A stretch of DNA of 64,000 nt from assembly GCA_022842725.1 (NCBI GenBank), contig JALHOZ010000001.1:275309-339308 (forward strand), read 5' to 3'. The stretch is from Saprospiraceae bacterium (GTDB taxonomy: Bacteria; Bacteroidota; Bacteroidia; Chitinophagales; Saprospiraceae). Every line of letters starts with the position of its first letter. Position 1 is the first letter of the stretch. Of this stretch, positions 1-11,400 are shown piece by piece. Position numbers and translations under genes: made by a program. The notes under the pieces were generated by a model. That model did not search any database, was not told the origin of the DNA, and was given only the letters and a program-made list of their open reading frames with translations.

Positions 1-3000
1 CTGTGACTGTGACGGTAACAAATAAACCCAATGCCGGACCCGATCAAACAGTTTGCGCGGGCTCATCATACAATATATCAGGTACACAACCTACTACAGG
101 AACATGGTCAGCAAGACCAGGTAACCCTTCTTCAGGTGCTACCCTAGGCTTACTTCCTGCAGGTAATGCAACGGTTACATTTTCGAATGCAGCAAGCGGT
201 ACTTACGGATTTATATATTCAACACCGACTTGTGCGGATACGATGGTATTTACGGTCAATCCGAGACCGGTTGTCAGTATTACCGGCTCCAACAGCATTT
301 GTGTCGGTGCAACTACCATGCTTTCTCCTACATCAGGGGGCACATGGGTTAGCAATAATCCGGGCGTTGCTTCAGTTACAAACGGAGGTTTGGTTACAGC
401 CCTTGCAGGTGGTTCAGCCACCTTTACGTTTACAAACAGTAACGGTTGTACCAATACAACCAATGCGGTAACCGTCAACCCTCCGCCAACAGTAGCGATT
501 AGCGGTACTTCAGCAGTTTGTATCGGTTCTACCACAACCTTGATACCATCTACAGGTGGTACGTGGGTTTCTGTATTCCCTGCCATTGCTTCAGTCACCA
601 ATGGAGGAGTAGTGACCGGAGTATCTGCTGGTATGGGTAGATTTGTATTTACAGAAACTTCTACAAATTGTATATCAGATACGTTGAACGTTCAGGTCAG
701 ACCAGTACCAACCATTTCTCTGGCATCTACTACCATCTGTATTTTCGGTACAACCAATGCTTTACCGGCAACAGGTGGTACCTGGTCTTCGACAAATACA
801 ACAATAGCCACTGTTTCAAATGCCGGTCTGGTGACAGGTGTTGGCGCAGGAACTGTTACTTTAAGATGGACAGAAACCACAACAGGTTGTCAGTCTGCTC
901 CTTCCAGTCCTTTGACTGTATTGCCTAGCCCAACAGTAACTCTTGCACACGCTGTAAGATGTATCGGTACAGGAACAACAGCTTCAGCTACTCCTTCAGG
1001 CGGTACGTGGGTTTCATTGAATACATCGGTAGCTACCATAGATGCGAACACCGGTGCGATTACAACACTTGCATCAGGTATTGCAACGTTCAGATATACC
1101 AGTTTGAATGGTTGTCAGAATACAACATCTCCGTTGACTGTCAATCCGGGTCCAACCGTACTGGCAGGTTCAAGCACCCTGTGTCCTACAACGACTACAA
1201 ACCTTACTCCTTCGACAGGAGGAACATGGTCAAGTGCAACAACAGGTGTTGCTACAGTGACCAATGCAGGTTTGGTTACAGCAGTGGCACAAGGAACATC
1301 AATCATGACGTATACAGAAACCTCTACAGGTTGTCAGGGTTCTTTGACGATAACTGTTCAGCCGAGACCACTTATTACGGCAGCAACGCCGAATCCTATT
1401 TGTGTTGGTTTTACATCTAATGCAACCAATACAACAGGTGGAAGCGGAACATGGACAAGTTTGAATCCGGCAATAGCTACCATCAATAATTCAGGTTTGA
1501 TTACCGGTATTTCTGTTGGTACAGCAACGCTTTTCTTTACTTCGTCTACTACTTTCTGTCAGTCTTTGCCTACTACTATCACCATAACCAACAGACCGGT
1601 AGTAAGTATTACTGGTCCTACACAAGTGTGTACTGGTTTTACGACGACAGTATCTCCGACTTCAGGTGGTACATGGGCGAGTAGTAATCCTGCTGTAGCT
1701 ACAGTTGATAATGGTGGAAATGTTTTAGCAGTTAGCCCGGGTACAGCGTTTTTCACATTCACGGCTTCTTCAGGTTGTGTATCTGATCCGACTGCACCGA
1801 TTACTGTTTTTGCCAATCCACCAACATCCTTCACAGGACCAAACAGCATTTGTGTGGGTCAAACCACTACAGTGAACCCTACAACAGGAGGAACATGGTC
1901 TTCTTCAGCAACAGGCGTAGCTACCATTACCAATGCAGGTTTGATTACAGGTGTATCTGCAGGAACTTCTCAATTGGTGTATACTCAGACTGCCACAGGT
2001 TGTCAATCCACACCATTGACAGTAACTGTCAATCCTAAACCAACAGTAGCTTTGACAGGTCCGGGTAATATTTGTATTGACAGCACATCTACAGTTACCC
2101 CTACAACAGGTGGTGTCTGGGCTTCAAGTAACGCTGCGGCGGCTACTATTACGAATGCAGGTATTATTACCGGTATAGCGCAGGGAACAGCAATCTTTAC
2201 TTTTACTTCCACAGCAGGATGTCCTTCTGATCCGATCATCAGCGTGGCAGTGATGCCAAGACCTACGATTACGATGGGACCTGCTAATATTTGTATCGGT
2301 ACGACTACAACCCTGACAGCTTCTGCTACAGGTACCTGGTCTGCCAACAACCCTTCGATTGCAACCATCAACAGTCTTACAGGTGTTGTCACAGGTGTTG
2401 CTGAAGGTATTGCAACATTCAGATTTACTTCAACAAATGGTTGTGTTTCTCAGAATTCAGGTATTGTTACCGTTAGTCCTAAACCAATTACGGTTTTGAA
2501 CGGACCTAACAGTATTTGTGTGGGTAGAACAACCAATATTTCTCCTACAACAGGCGGAACATGGCAAAGTACCAACATTGCTGTGGCAACCATCAGCAAC
2601 GCAGGTTTGATTACCGGTGTTTCTGCAGGAACAGCAAGATTTATTTTTACCAATACAACAACAGGATGTATTTCTGATACTTCTGTAGTAGTAACAATCA
2701 CTCAGGGTCCTGCGGTATCTATCACAGGTGATGACGAATTGTGTATCGGTGAAACTACTAATTTATCTCCGAATTCAGGTGGTACATGGGCTTCAAACAG
2801 TCCTCTTGTAGCAAGCGTGACGAATGGAGGTTTAGTTACAGCATTGACAGCCGGACAAGCAACTTTTGTTTTCACAGATGCAGCTGGTTGTAAATCCGAT
2901 CCTACACTTCCTGTTATTGTTCACCCTAAACCATCAGTGGCTGTCTCCGGACCATCTCTGATTTGCGTCGGCGGAAATACCAATTTATCTCCAAATTCAG

Positions 3001-5288
3001 GAGGTACCTGGGTATCAAGTGCATCAGGAATTGCTTCAGTAACAAATGCAGGTTTGGTTACCGGTGTTAGTCCGGGATCTGCTACCTTTGTTTTTACAGA
3101 TGCTGCAACCACATGTCAATCTGATGCAACCAGTCCTGTGACTGTAGCTGCATCACCTACTCCAACGATTACTGGACCAACCGACATTTGTGTGGGTGGT
3201 ACGACAACCCTTGCACCATCTACAGGTGGTACATGGATCAGTAATAACCCTGCGGTTGCTACAGTAAACAACGATGGTATCGTTACTTCTATCGGACCTG
3301 GTAAAGTTACTTTTACCTTCACGTTAACAGCAACAGGTTGTACTTCAGCGGCTCCTACAGATACAGTTTCAGTTTCACACTGTTTGAATCCTGACTTCAA
3401 CGCAACTTTTGTTGATGTTCCGGTGACAGGAGATGTAAATACAAACGATAGTGTTGATCCTGCGACAGAATACGGACCTCAGGTATTGGTATCCAGTCCT
3501 GCGGGATCTTTATACACAATTCAGTTGAATGAAGACGGAACTTACGAGTTTCAGGCTAACATGGTAGGGGTTTATGTTTTCAACGTACCTGCTTGTACAC
3601 CTCCACAGGAGTCAGGCTGTCCTACAGCTGAATTAACCATTACCGTTACGGATTTTGTTGATCCTGCAGCTCAGCCAGTTGCCAATGTTGACTTTGCAAC
3701 TACCTTCCAGAATACAGCAGTGACATTATTGACACTTGCTAACGACGGATGTATGAGAATCGCAGGTTGTAGTTTGAATCCTGCATCAGTTTTGGTTACC
3801 GTTGCTCCGGCAAACGGAAGTACTTCAGTAAATGTAGCCAATGGAAATATTACTTACACTCCAAACACAGGGTATGTAGGTATAGATGTGTTGACTTATA
3901 CAGTTTGTGTTACCGGTGAGCCAACCAATTGTGCAACTGCCAAACAGTTTATCACAGTTTCAGCATCCAATGCAGACAATACAACTATCGCAGCGGATGA
4001 CTTTGCAGTTGGTCCTCAGGACACACCGATTTCAGGTAATGTCAGTACAAACGACAGTGACCCTGAAGGAGATGTTCCTTTGGAGGTAACTCCATATACT
4101 TCAAATGTACCAGAAGGTAATTTTGCTCTTCTCGCAGACGGAAGCTGGACCTTTACACCGGCAGAATGGTTCTACGGACCTGTTGAATTTACATATACCT
4201 CTTGCGATACTGTAGGTGCTTGTGCGAATGCGACACTCCACTTATTGATTGTTCCTGATCTTACGATTAAAGTAAGAGTTTATTTGGAAGGATCATTGAT
4301 GGAAAATGCTAACGCATTGGCTACAGATGGTAGTGGAAGACCATTGATGAGAGATAATCTCAGAGTCAATCCATTTACCGGAAGGAGATATATTCCTAAT
4401 TCTGATCCGTTCAGATTCCCGGTTAAATCACCAGTATTTACATTGAATAGTCCTAATGCAGTTGATACTGTTACTTTGGATGTTGCAAATACCTTAGTAA
4501 GACCAATAACTTGGGTAGTTGGAGCACCATCAGAAACATCATTTGAACCTGAAGGTACCGGTGTGATGACCAAATTTGCGACTATTCCTAATCCATCAAC
4601 AGTATTTGCTGTAACAGGACAGGAAGCCATCGTAGATTGGGTGTATATCGAATTGAGAGATAAGACCAATCCTGCTAATATCATAACAACCAGAACAGGT
4701 TTGTTACAAAGAGACGGAGATGTGGTTGATCTTGACGGTATCCATGGATTGAGATTCCCTGGAATAGCGGTCGACAACTATTATGTTGCCGTAAGACATT
4801 TCAGACACCTTGGAGCCATGACAGCAGCTGCTCAAACACCTGCCCAGCTTTTTGATCTGGTTGACTTTACAAAGGCTGATCTTCCGGTGTTTGACTTCGG
4901 TGATGATCATCCGGTATATAGTTCTGTTGATTTTACAGGATTAGCGATGAATACAGAAGCGTTTTTCGGATACAGGGCTTTATGGGCCGGTGATTTTGAC
5001 GGTAACGGAAAGATCAAGGCTTCAAACCCTGGTGACGATATGAACGTCGTATTTTTTGATGTTTTGGATTATCCGACAAACAGTACTGCTTTCGGTGGTA
5101 ATTTTAATGCCAACTTCGACTTTGCATACGGATATCTCTTAGGAGACTTCGATATGAACGGTAAGAGTAAGTTTGATAACCCGAATGACGATAAGAACAT
5201 GATGTATATTCAGTTATTGTTCTATCCATTGAATATCAACCAAGGTTTCATTGCAAACTTTGACTTTTTCATAGAACAGTTGCCTTAG
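1..5288 (+). CDS. Giant secreted Ig-like (BIG2-type) repeat protein, 5' truncated by window edge; C-terminal D/N-rich dockerin-like repeat pair
   Basis: Frame open from window start (GTG at position 3 is probably internal). About 14 repeats of the type GGTWxSxNPxVATVxNxGLVTGVxxGTATFxFTxxxGC. Ends with two copies of GDFDxNGKxKxxNPxDDxN. Confidence 0.9.
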   Translation, partial: VTVTVTNKPNAGPDQTVCAGSSYNISGTQPTTGTWSARPGNPSSGATLGLLPAGNATVTFSNAASGTYGFIYSTPTCADTMVFTVNPRPVVSITGSNSICVGATTMLSPTSGGTWVSNNPGVASVTNGGLVTALAGGSATFTFTNSNGCTNTTNAVTVNPPPTVAISGTSAVCIGSTTTLIPSTGGTWVSVFPAIASVTNGGVVTGVSAGMGRFVFTETSTNCISDTLNVQVRPVPTISLASTTICIFGTTNALPATGGTWSSTNTTIATVSNAGLVTGVGAGTVTLRWTETTTGCQSAPSSPLTVLPSPTVTLAHAVRCIGTGTTASATPSGGTWVSLNTSVATIDANTGAITTLASGIATFRYTSLNGCQNTTSPLTVNPGPTVLAGSSTLCPTTTTNLTPSTGGTWSSATTGVATVTNAGLVTAVAQGTSIMTYTETSTGCQGSLTITVQPRPLITAATPNPICVGFTSNATNTTGGSGTWTSLNPAIATINNSGLITGISVGTATLFFTSSTTFCQSLPTTITITNRPVVSITGPTQVCTGFTTTVSPTSGGTWASSNPAVATVDNGGNVLAVSPGTAFFTFTASSGCVSDPTAPITVFANPPTSFTGPNSICVGQTTTVNPTTGGTWSSSATGVATITNAGLITGVSAGTSQLVYTQTATGCQSTPLTVTVNPKPTVALTGPGNICIDSTSTVTPTTGGVWASSNAAAATITNAGIITGIAQGTAIFTFTSTAGCPSDPIISVAVMPRPTITMGPANICIGTTTTLTASATGTWSANNPSIATINSLTGVVTGVAEGIATFRFTSTNGCVSQNSGIVTVSPKPITVLNGPNSICVGRTTNISPTTGGTWQSTNIAVATISNAGLITGVSAGTARFIFTNTTTGCISDTSVVVTITQGPAVSITGDDELCIGETTNLSPNSGGTWASNSPLVASVTNGGLVTALTAGQATFVFTDAAGCKSDPTLPVIVHPKPSVAVSGPSLICVGGNTNLSPNSGGTWVSSASGIASVTNAGLVTGVSPGSATFVFTDAATTCQSDATSPVTVAASPTPTITGPTDICVGGTTTLAPSTGGTWISNNPAVATVNNDGIVTSIGPGKVTFTFTLTATGCTSAAPTDTVSVSHCLNPDFNATFVDVPVTGDVNTNDSVDPATEYGPQVLVSSPAGSLYTIQLNEDGTYEFQANMVGVYVFNVPACTPPQESGCPTAELTITVTDFVDPAAQPVANVDFATTFQNTAVTLLTLANDGCMRIAGCSLNPASVLVTVAPANGSTSVNVANGNITYTPNTGYVGIDVLTYTVCVTGEPTNCATAKQFITVSASNADNTTIAADDFAVGPQDTPISGNVSTNDSDPEGDVPLEVTPYTSNVPEGNFALLADGSWTFTPAEWFYGPVEFTYTSCDTVGACANATLHLLIVPDLTIKVRVYLEGSLMENANALATDGSGRPLMRDNLRVNPFTGRRYIPNSDPFRFPVKSPVFTLNSPNAVDTVTLDVANTLVRPITWVVGAPSETSFEPEGTGVMTKFATIPNPSTVFAVTGQEAIVDWVYIELRDKTNPANIITTRTGLLQRDGDVVDLDGIHGLRFPGIAVDNYYVAVRHFRHLGAMTAAAQTPAQLFDLVDFTKADLPVFDFGDDHPVYSSVDFTGLAMNTEAFFGYRALWAGDFDGNGKIKASNPGDDMNVVFFDVLDYPTNSTAFGGNFNANFDFAYGYLLGDFDMNGKSKFDNPNDDKNMMYIQLLFYPLNINQGFIANFDFFIEQLP
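240..3390 (+). repeat. About 14 tandem Ig-like repeats, period ~220 nt (~73 aa), within first giant ORF
   Basis: Recurrent 'GG-T/V-W..S..' and 'NGC/TGC' motifs in translation; each unit carries a Cys pair. Confidence 0.85.
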
Positions 5289-5298
5289 GGCAATTCAG

Positions 5299-5375
5299 GT
5301 GTATCCCGACTGTTTTTTAATCTTTTTTCGGTCAAAGATTGAAAAACAAAAGGGTCGGGATACACCCTTTTTTTA
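5299..5375 (+). terminator. Long-stem intrinsic terminator between giant ORFs 1 and 2
   Basis: GGTGTATCCCGAC (5299-5311) pairs with GTCGGGATACACC (5355-5367). Inner near-perfect stem TGTTTTTTAATCTTT/AAAGATTGAAAAACA. Followed by T-tract. Confidence 0.85.
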
Positions 5376-5404
5376 TCTCGTTTTTTTATTATAAAAGTTA
5401 GGAA

Positions 5405-8400
5405 ATGAAAATAAGAAACTTATGGTGTGCCATAGTATTTGGTATACTGTTTTTCCAGAACGGGTTTTCCCAAATTACCAATTTGGATTACCAAATACGG
5501 TTTAATCCTGCCAATTGCAGATGGGATTGTTTTATTGTAATCAATGGAGGGTCTGCAACCTCACCTTCACAAAGGACACAAAGTAATGCCCAGTACTCAG
5601 TGGTTGTACCCACAGGTTCGACGGTGTCCGTTGCTCAAAATTTTAATCCCATTCAGAATAACCTGAATTATACAGGAACAATTCCTACCGTTTGGTCGGA
5701 AGGAAGCCGGATAGTTTCACCTGCAGTAGAACCACAGTCGGATTTTTATGGGTTTACACCTTCATTAAACCCAACTTCATGGTTTAATAATATTGTTGCG
5801 GGAGATACCATCAGATTATTTTCATTAAACATTACCCCAACGCCAAATTGTGCTTCAGGCGTCAGAATTTTCAGAAATGGAATAGATCCCCCATCATCTG
5901 CCCCTGGTATGGGAGGTGGTGACTTTTCCAATGGTTATACCCTGGGTGGTATAGCTCAAAGATATCGGGCAAATCTGCCTAAAGTAAATCCTCCTGCTCC
6001 GGTTTTAAATGCAACCACCACATGCAGCAGAGGTGTCGAAATAGACCTTTCAGTGACAACAACATCTTGTCTTAATCCAATGACATACAGCTGGTCAGGA
6101 CCCAATGGTTTTACCGCTACCACACAAGATGTCAATATAAATCCGGCTACTTTGGCTAACACAGGACAATATACTGTAACGGTTACCAATGCAAGAGGTT
6201 GTTCTGCAACCAGAACAATAGAGGCCGTCTCCAAACCGAACGCAGGAAATAATTTTACAGGGTGCGCATCACAACAATATAATTTACAAGGAACGGAACC
6301 CAATACCGGGACATGGTCTCCTTTAGGAGCCAATCCTGCAGGGGCAACTTTAATTCCCGGTGCCAATGGTGCTGCTTCCGTTAGTTTTGATGGAACAGCA
6401 ATTGGTAATTATTCATTTATATATGATACCGGAGCATGTAAAGATACAGTAGTTGCTACCATAAACCAAGCTGATGCAGGTGATGATCCTGCCTCTGTCA
6501 ATTGTAATGTCACTGGTACAGCGTCATTAGGTGCTACCGGTACAGGTTTTTGGTCTTTAGGAGCAGGTAGTGCCGGAACAGTAAATTTTTCAAATGCATT
6601 AGACCCTAATACCACCGTATCCGGATTCAGCGTTCCTGGTATTTATTATTTTGTCTGGACATCCCAGTCATGTACAGACATGGTGCAGTTGACCGTAGAT
6701 GACGAATGCAGTTGTGCCATTACAAATAATGTATTAAATGCTGTCAATCCATCAACTTACTGTGGTTTGAGCAGCAATATCACCATAACAGGGTCTAACC
6801 CGACACCTGCCGGAGGCGAATACCTTTGGATTTACAGTTTGAACAACGGATTGTATTCAAGTGCAACGGGTACCAATAATCAACAAAATTATACTACAGG
6901 TATCCTGGGACAAGGAGCACACCGATTCAGACGTGTCTATAGTTTGCCAAGCGCACCCGGATGTCTGGATACTTCAAATGTGGTGTTATTGACGGTGAGC
7001 GAATCACCTGCTGCGCCTACAAACTTAACAGCAAACCCCAATCCTTCCTGTATAGGTCAAACGATAAACTTAAGTGTAACCAATATAAGCGGGATAACGT
7101 ATACGTGGACTGCTTCTTCTGCAAATGCAGGACTAAACAATTCCACATCTTCTACAAATACTATGTTGCCGGTTTCTTCAGGAAATTATGGTGTTTCAGT
7201 GACTGCTTCATCTAACGGATGTACTTCGTCACCGGCTTCCATTAATGTTCTGGTGTATGATACACCACCAACACCGAATATCAACTCTGTCACTTTTACA
7301 AACCCAACCGTTTGTAATGGTAGTGACGGAACCATTTCTTTTTCCGGGCTTACGCCGAATACATCTTTTATTATTAACTACACCCGAAACAGTACAAATC
7401 AATCCGCCAATGTTACTACGTCAGGTACCGGAGTGGGTATCATTACCGGACTTTCCGCGGGAACTTACACGAATTTTACGGTGGTGACATTTAACGGATG
7501 TCCTTCGGGTACTTATGCCGGTCCGGTAAACCTTGTGGACCCCAATGCACCTGCGGCTCCGGCCAATCTGGCTGCAAGTCCGAACCCAACTTGTCAAAAC
7601 GTGCCCATCAGTCTTTCTGTTACCAATAATCCGGGAGCAACGTACACGTGGTCTTCCACATCAGCCGGAGCAGGATTAAATTCAAGTATTACCAATACAA
7701 ATACCATGCTGCCTACAACCAGTGGGTTTTTTAACATCATGGTTACACAAACAGTAGCAGGCTGTACCTCACCGGCTGCCAATCTTGGAATTTCAGTAAA
7801 TGCATCGCCTCCTACACCAACAGCAGGTAGTGTGACTTCAACAAATCCGACAACTTGTGGAGGTGCAAACGGCACGATTACATTATCTGGGTACCTTACC
7901 AATACTTCTTATACAGTAGATTATTTATTCAATGGTAATCCGGTGACAACCACCATAACCAGTAACGGTTCTGGAAATATTGTTATCAGCGGAAGAAGTG
8001 CCGGTTCTTATTCAAATTTCAGAATTACCAATGTGTCAGGTTGTGCATCCGCAGTGTTTCCCGGACCGGTTGTTTTGACCAATCCTTCGGCTCCTGCAGC
8101 ACCTTCTAACCTTACTGCTAATCCGAATCCTGTATGTATGGGGTTGACGGCAGCTCTAACCGTGACGAATAATCCGGGAGCAACTTATACCTGGACAGCA
8201 AGCAACGCCAACGCTGGTTTGACTGCTTCTGCAAATTCAAATACATCAATGGCACCTTTAAGTACGGGAACATACACCATAAGCGTGACCCAAACTGTCG
8301 CAGGATGTACATCTCTTCCTGCTTCCCTGAGTGTAGTTGTAAATCCCGGTGCACCGGTTTTGACAGGTGTGACAGGAACGAATCCTTCTACTTGTAGTGG

Positions 8401-11400
8401 AAGTGATGGAATCATTACTATTTCAGGTGCAGCAAATAATACAACATATACCGTTAATTATACGAAAAACGGAAGTCCGGTTTCAACATCTTTAACTTCC
8501 AATGCTTCCGGACAAATTGTGATTTCAGGACAAACATCTGGTGTTTATGCTTCTTTCAACGTAACCAACAGCTCAAACTGTACTTCTAATACACTTGCAG
8601 GACCTGTTTTATTGACAGACCCGAATGCTCCTTCAGCACCGGCAAACCTTACTGCCAATCCAAATCCTGTTTGTGCCGGAACAACAGTAAATTTATCTGT
8701 GACCAATAATCCGGGAGCAACCTATACCTGGACAGCTTCAAATGCAAATGCAGGTTTGGTAGCTTCAACTAGCAATACTACGACAATGACGTCTAATGTT
8801 GCAGCTACTTACACCATTTTGGTTTCTCAGACAGTTGGTGGATGTACTTCACCCACAGCATCAGTGCAGGTTGTGGTAAATCCTTTGCCTGCAACTCCGG
8901 TAGCCGGACAATTTACGTCAACGAACCCATCGACTTGTGGCGGAACCAATGGAAGCATCAGTATTTCAGGTTTAATTCCAAATACTCAGTATTCTTTACA
9001 ATATTCAAGAAATAATGTCACTCAAAATATAAGTTTGACAGCTAATGGCACAGGAATCATAACGATTCCTAATCTTACAGCCGGAACGTATAATAATTTC
9101 CGCTTGACCAACAGTAATAATTGTCAATCAGGAGTTTCAACTCACTCAATAAGTTTATCTGATCCGGGCGCACCAGCTATTCCACAGAATCTGACGGCCA
9201 TCCCAAATCCCGTTTGTCTCGGAGCATCAGTTAATCTATCAGTGACCAATAATCCGGGAGCAACTTACCTTTGGACTGCTTCCTCCGCCAACGCAGGTCT
9301 TACGACTTCTTCGACCAATACGACTTCAATGTTGGCTACCGTCGCCGGTTCATATACTATTAATGTAACTCAGACGGTTGCAGGTTGTACTTCAGATCCT
9401 GCACAAATCTCTGTTGTTGTAAATGCGAATCCACCTTCATTAAGTGGTACAAATGTCACAGGAGTAAACCCAACATCTTGCGGAGGATCAAATGGTCAGA
9501 TTAATATTTCCGGGTTGGCAAATAATACAATCTATACGTTACAATACAGTGTAGGAGCAAATACATTAAACGTTACAGTAACTTCTAACAGTTCTGGTAT
9601 AGCTTCAGTTACAGGGTTATTGGCAGGTAGTTATTCGAATTTCAGATTGACCAATGCGTCTTCTTGTTCTTCCAATACTTTCCCTGGTCCGATAGTTCTT
9701 TCAGATCCTTCTGCACCTGCGATTCCGGGATTGACAGCTTCACCAAACCCTGCTTGTCTGGGAACAACGGTTAATTTTACAGCAACCGGAGCATCAGGGG
9801 CCACATTTTCGTGGTCAGCAGGCTCTTTACAAGCTGGTTTGGGTTCTTCCAATACTGCTACAAACTGGATGATGCCGACTTCAGCAGGAACTTTTGTGAT
9901 CAGCGTGACCCAATCTTTGGGAAGTTGTTCTTCACCTGCTGCTACAGTTTCTGTATTGATCAATCCTGTTCCGCCTACACCAACAGCGGGTAATGTAACC
10001 AGCACTAACCCAACAATTTGTGCCGGTACAAACGGAACAATATCTCTTGCAGGATATCCGGCAAATCAGACATACAATGTTACTTACAGCAGAAATAATG
10101 TTCAGGTAACTGTTTCTGTTACTTCAAATGGTGTTGGTATTATCACGATTTCAAACCTTACAGCAGGCACATACAGTAATTTTTCTGTTACAAGTGCTGC
10201 AGGTTGCGCTTCCGGTATTTTTGCCGGACCTGTTAGTTTGAATGATCCGAATTCACCAGCTGCTCCTGCCAATCTTAATGCAGTACCGAACCCGGTATGT
10301 ATTGGAAATCAGGTAAATCTGAGTGTTACCAATACATCAGGTGCTACCTATACATGGACCGTGAGCCCTGCAGGAGCAGGTTTGGGTACCAGCACTTCAA
10401 ACACAAACACAATGAATCCTACTTTGGTAGGTTCATATACAGTTCAGGTATCACAGACTATTGCAGGATGTACATCACCTAATGCGAGTGTGGTAGTTGT
10501 TGTTAATCCGGTACCAGCTACACCTGATGCGAATACAGTTTCCAAAGTTGATCCCACATGTGATAATGCTAACGGAAGTTTACTTATATCAGGATTGGTA
10601 GCCAATGCAGATTATACCGTTCAATATTCTTATAATAACAGTCCAAGATCAGTTAATGCAACTTCCAATAATTCCGGAGTTATTACAATTACAAATCTTG
10701 CCGGCGGTCAATACACAAATTTCAGGTTGACCAATGCTTTTGGTTGTACTTCAGGACTTTATGCCGGACCGGTCAATCTGATTAATCCGGGTTTGCCTTC
10801 TGCACCGAGCGGAATACGGTTTTCACCGGATTTTGTTTGTATTAAAAATAATGTGGTATTAAATGTTGATCCGATTCAGGGAGCAACCTACAATTGGTAC
10901 ACTTCCAGCCCGTTGGCAGGATTGTCTCAAAGTACTGGCGCTTCAACTTCAATGGTCCCTGCAGCAGCCGGATTGTATGCTATTAGTGTGACTCAAACCA
11001 TAAACGGTTGTACATCACCTCCGGCATCTATTGTAGTGGAAGTGAGAGGAGATTGTTTTAATCCTGATTTTGATGTAACATATGTTGATATTCAGGTTAC
11101 CGGAAATGTAAGTACCAATGATGGTGCTTCAGGTGCTTCATATACTTCAATTCAACCGGTGGCGGGCAATCCTTCACCATGTATTCCTTCTTTGCAAAAT
11201 GACGGTACATACATTTTTGTGTGTAGTGTTGCAGGGGTTTACCAGTTTGAAGTGAATTCATGTACCTCTTCCTGTGATGTTGTCCCTTTGGTTATCACGG
11301 TATTGATGCAGAATGTCAATAATAAACCACCGGTGGTAAATCATGATTATGCAAGGACAAAAATGAATATTCCAATTGAAATAGAAATTTTAGTAAATGA

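Noticed and set aside
3-5. GTG at position 3 as real start of ORF1
   Set aside because: No RBS or signal peptide; homology to internal parts of ORF2/ORF3 shows the gene begins upstream of the window.
203-4910. Many long antisense and alternate-frame ORFs in the giant genes (e.g. 203-601 -, 4280-4777 -, 3116-3400 -)
   Set aside because: They are shadows of a stop-poor, Thr/Ser/Gly/Val-rich repetitive sense frame. They recur at the repeat period and lack coherent domains.
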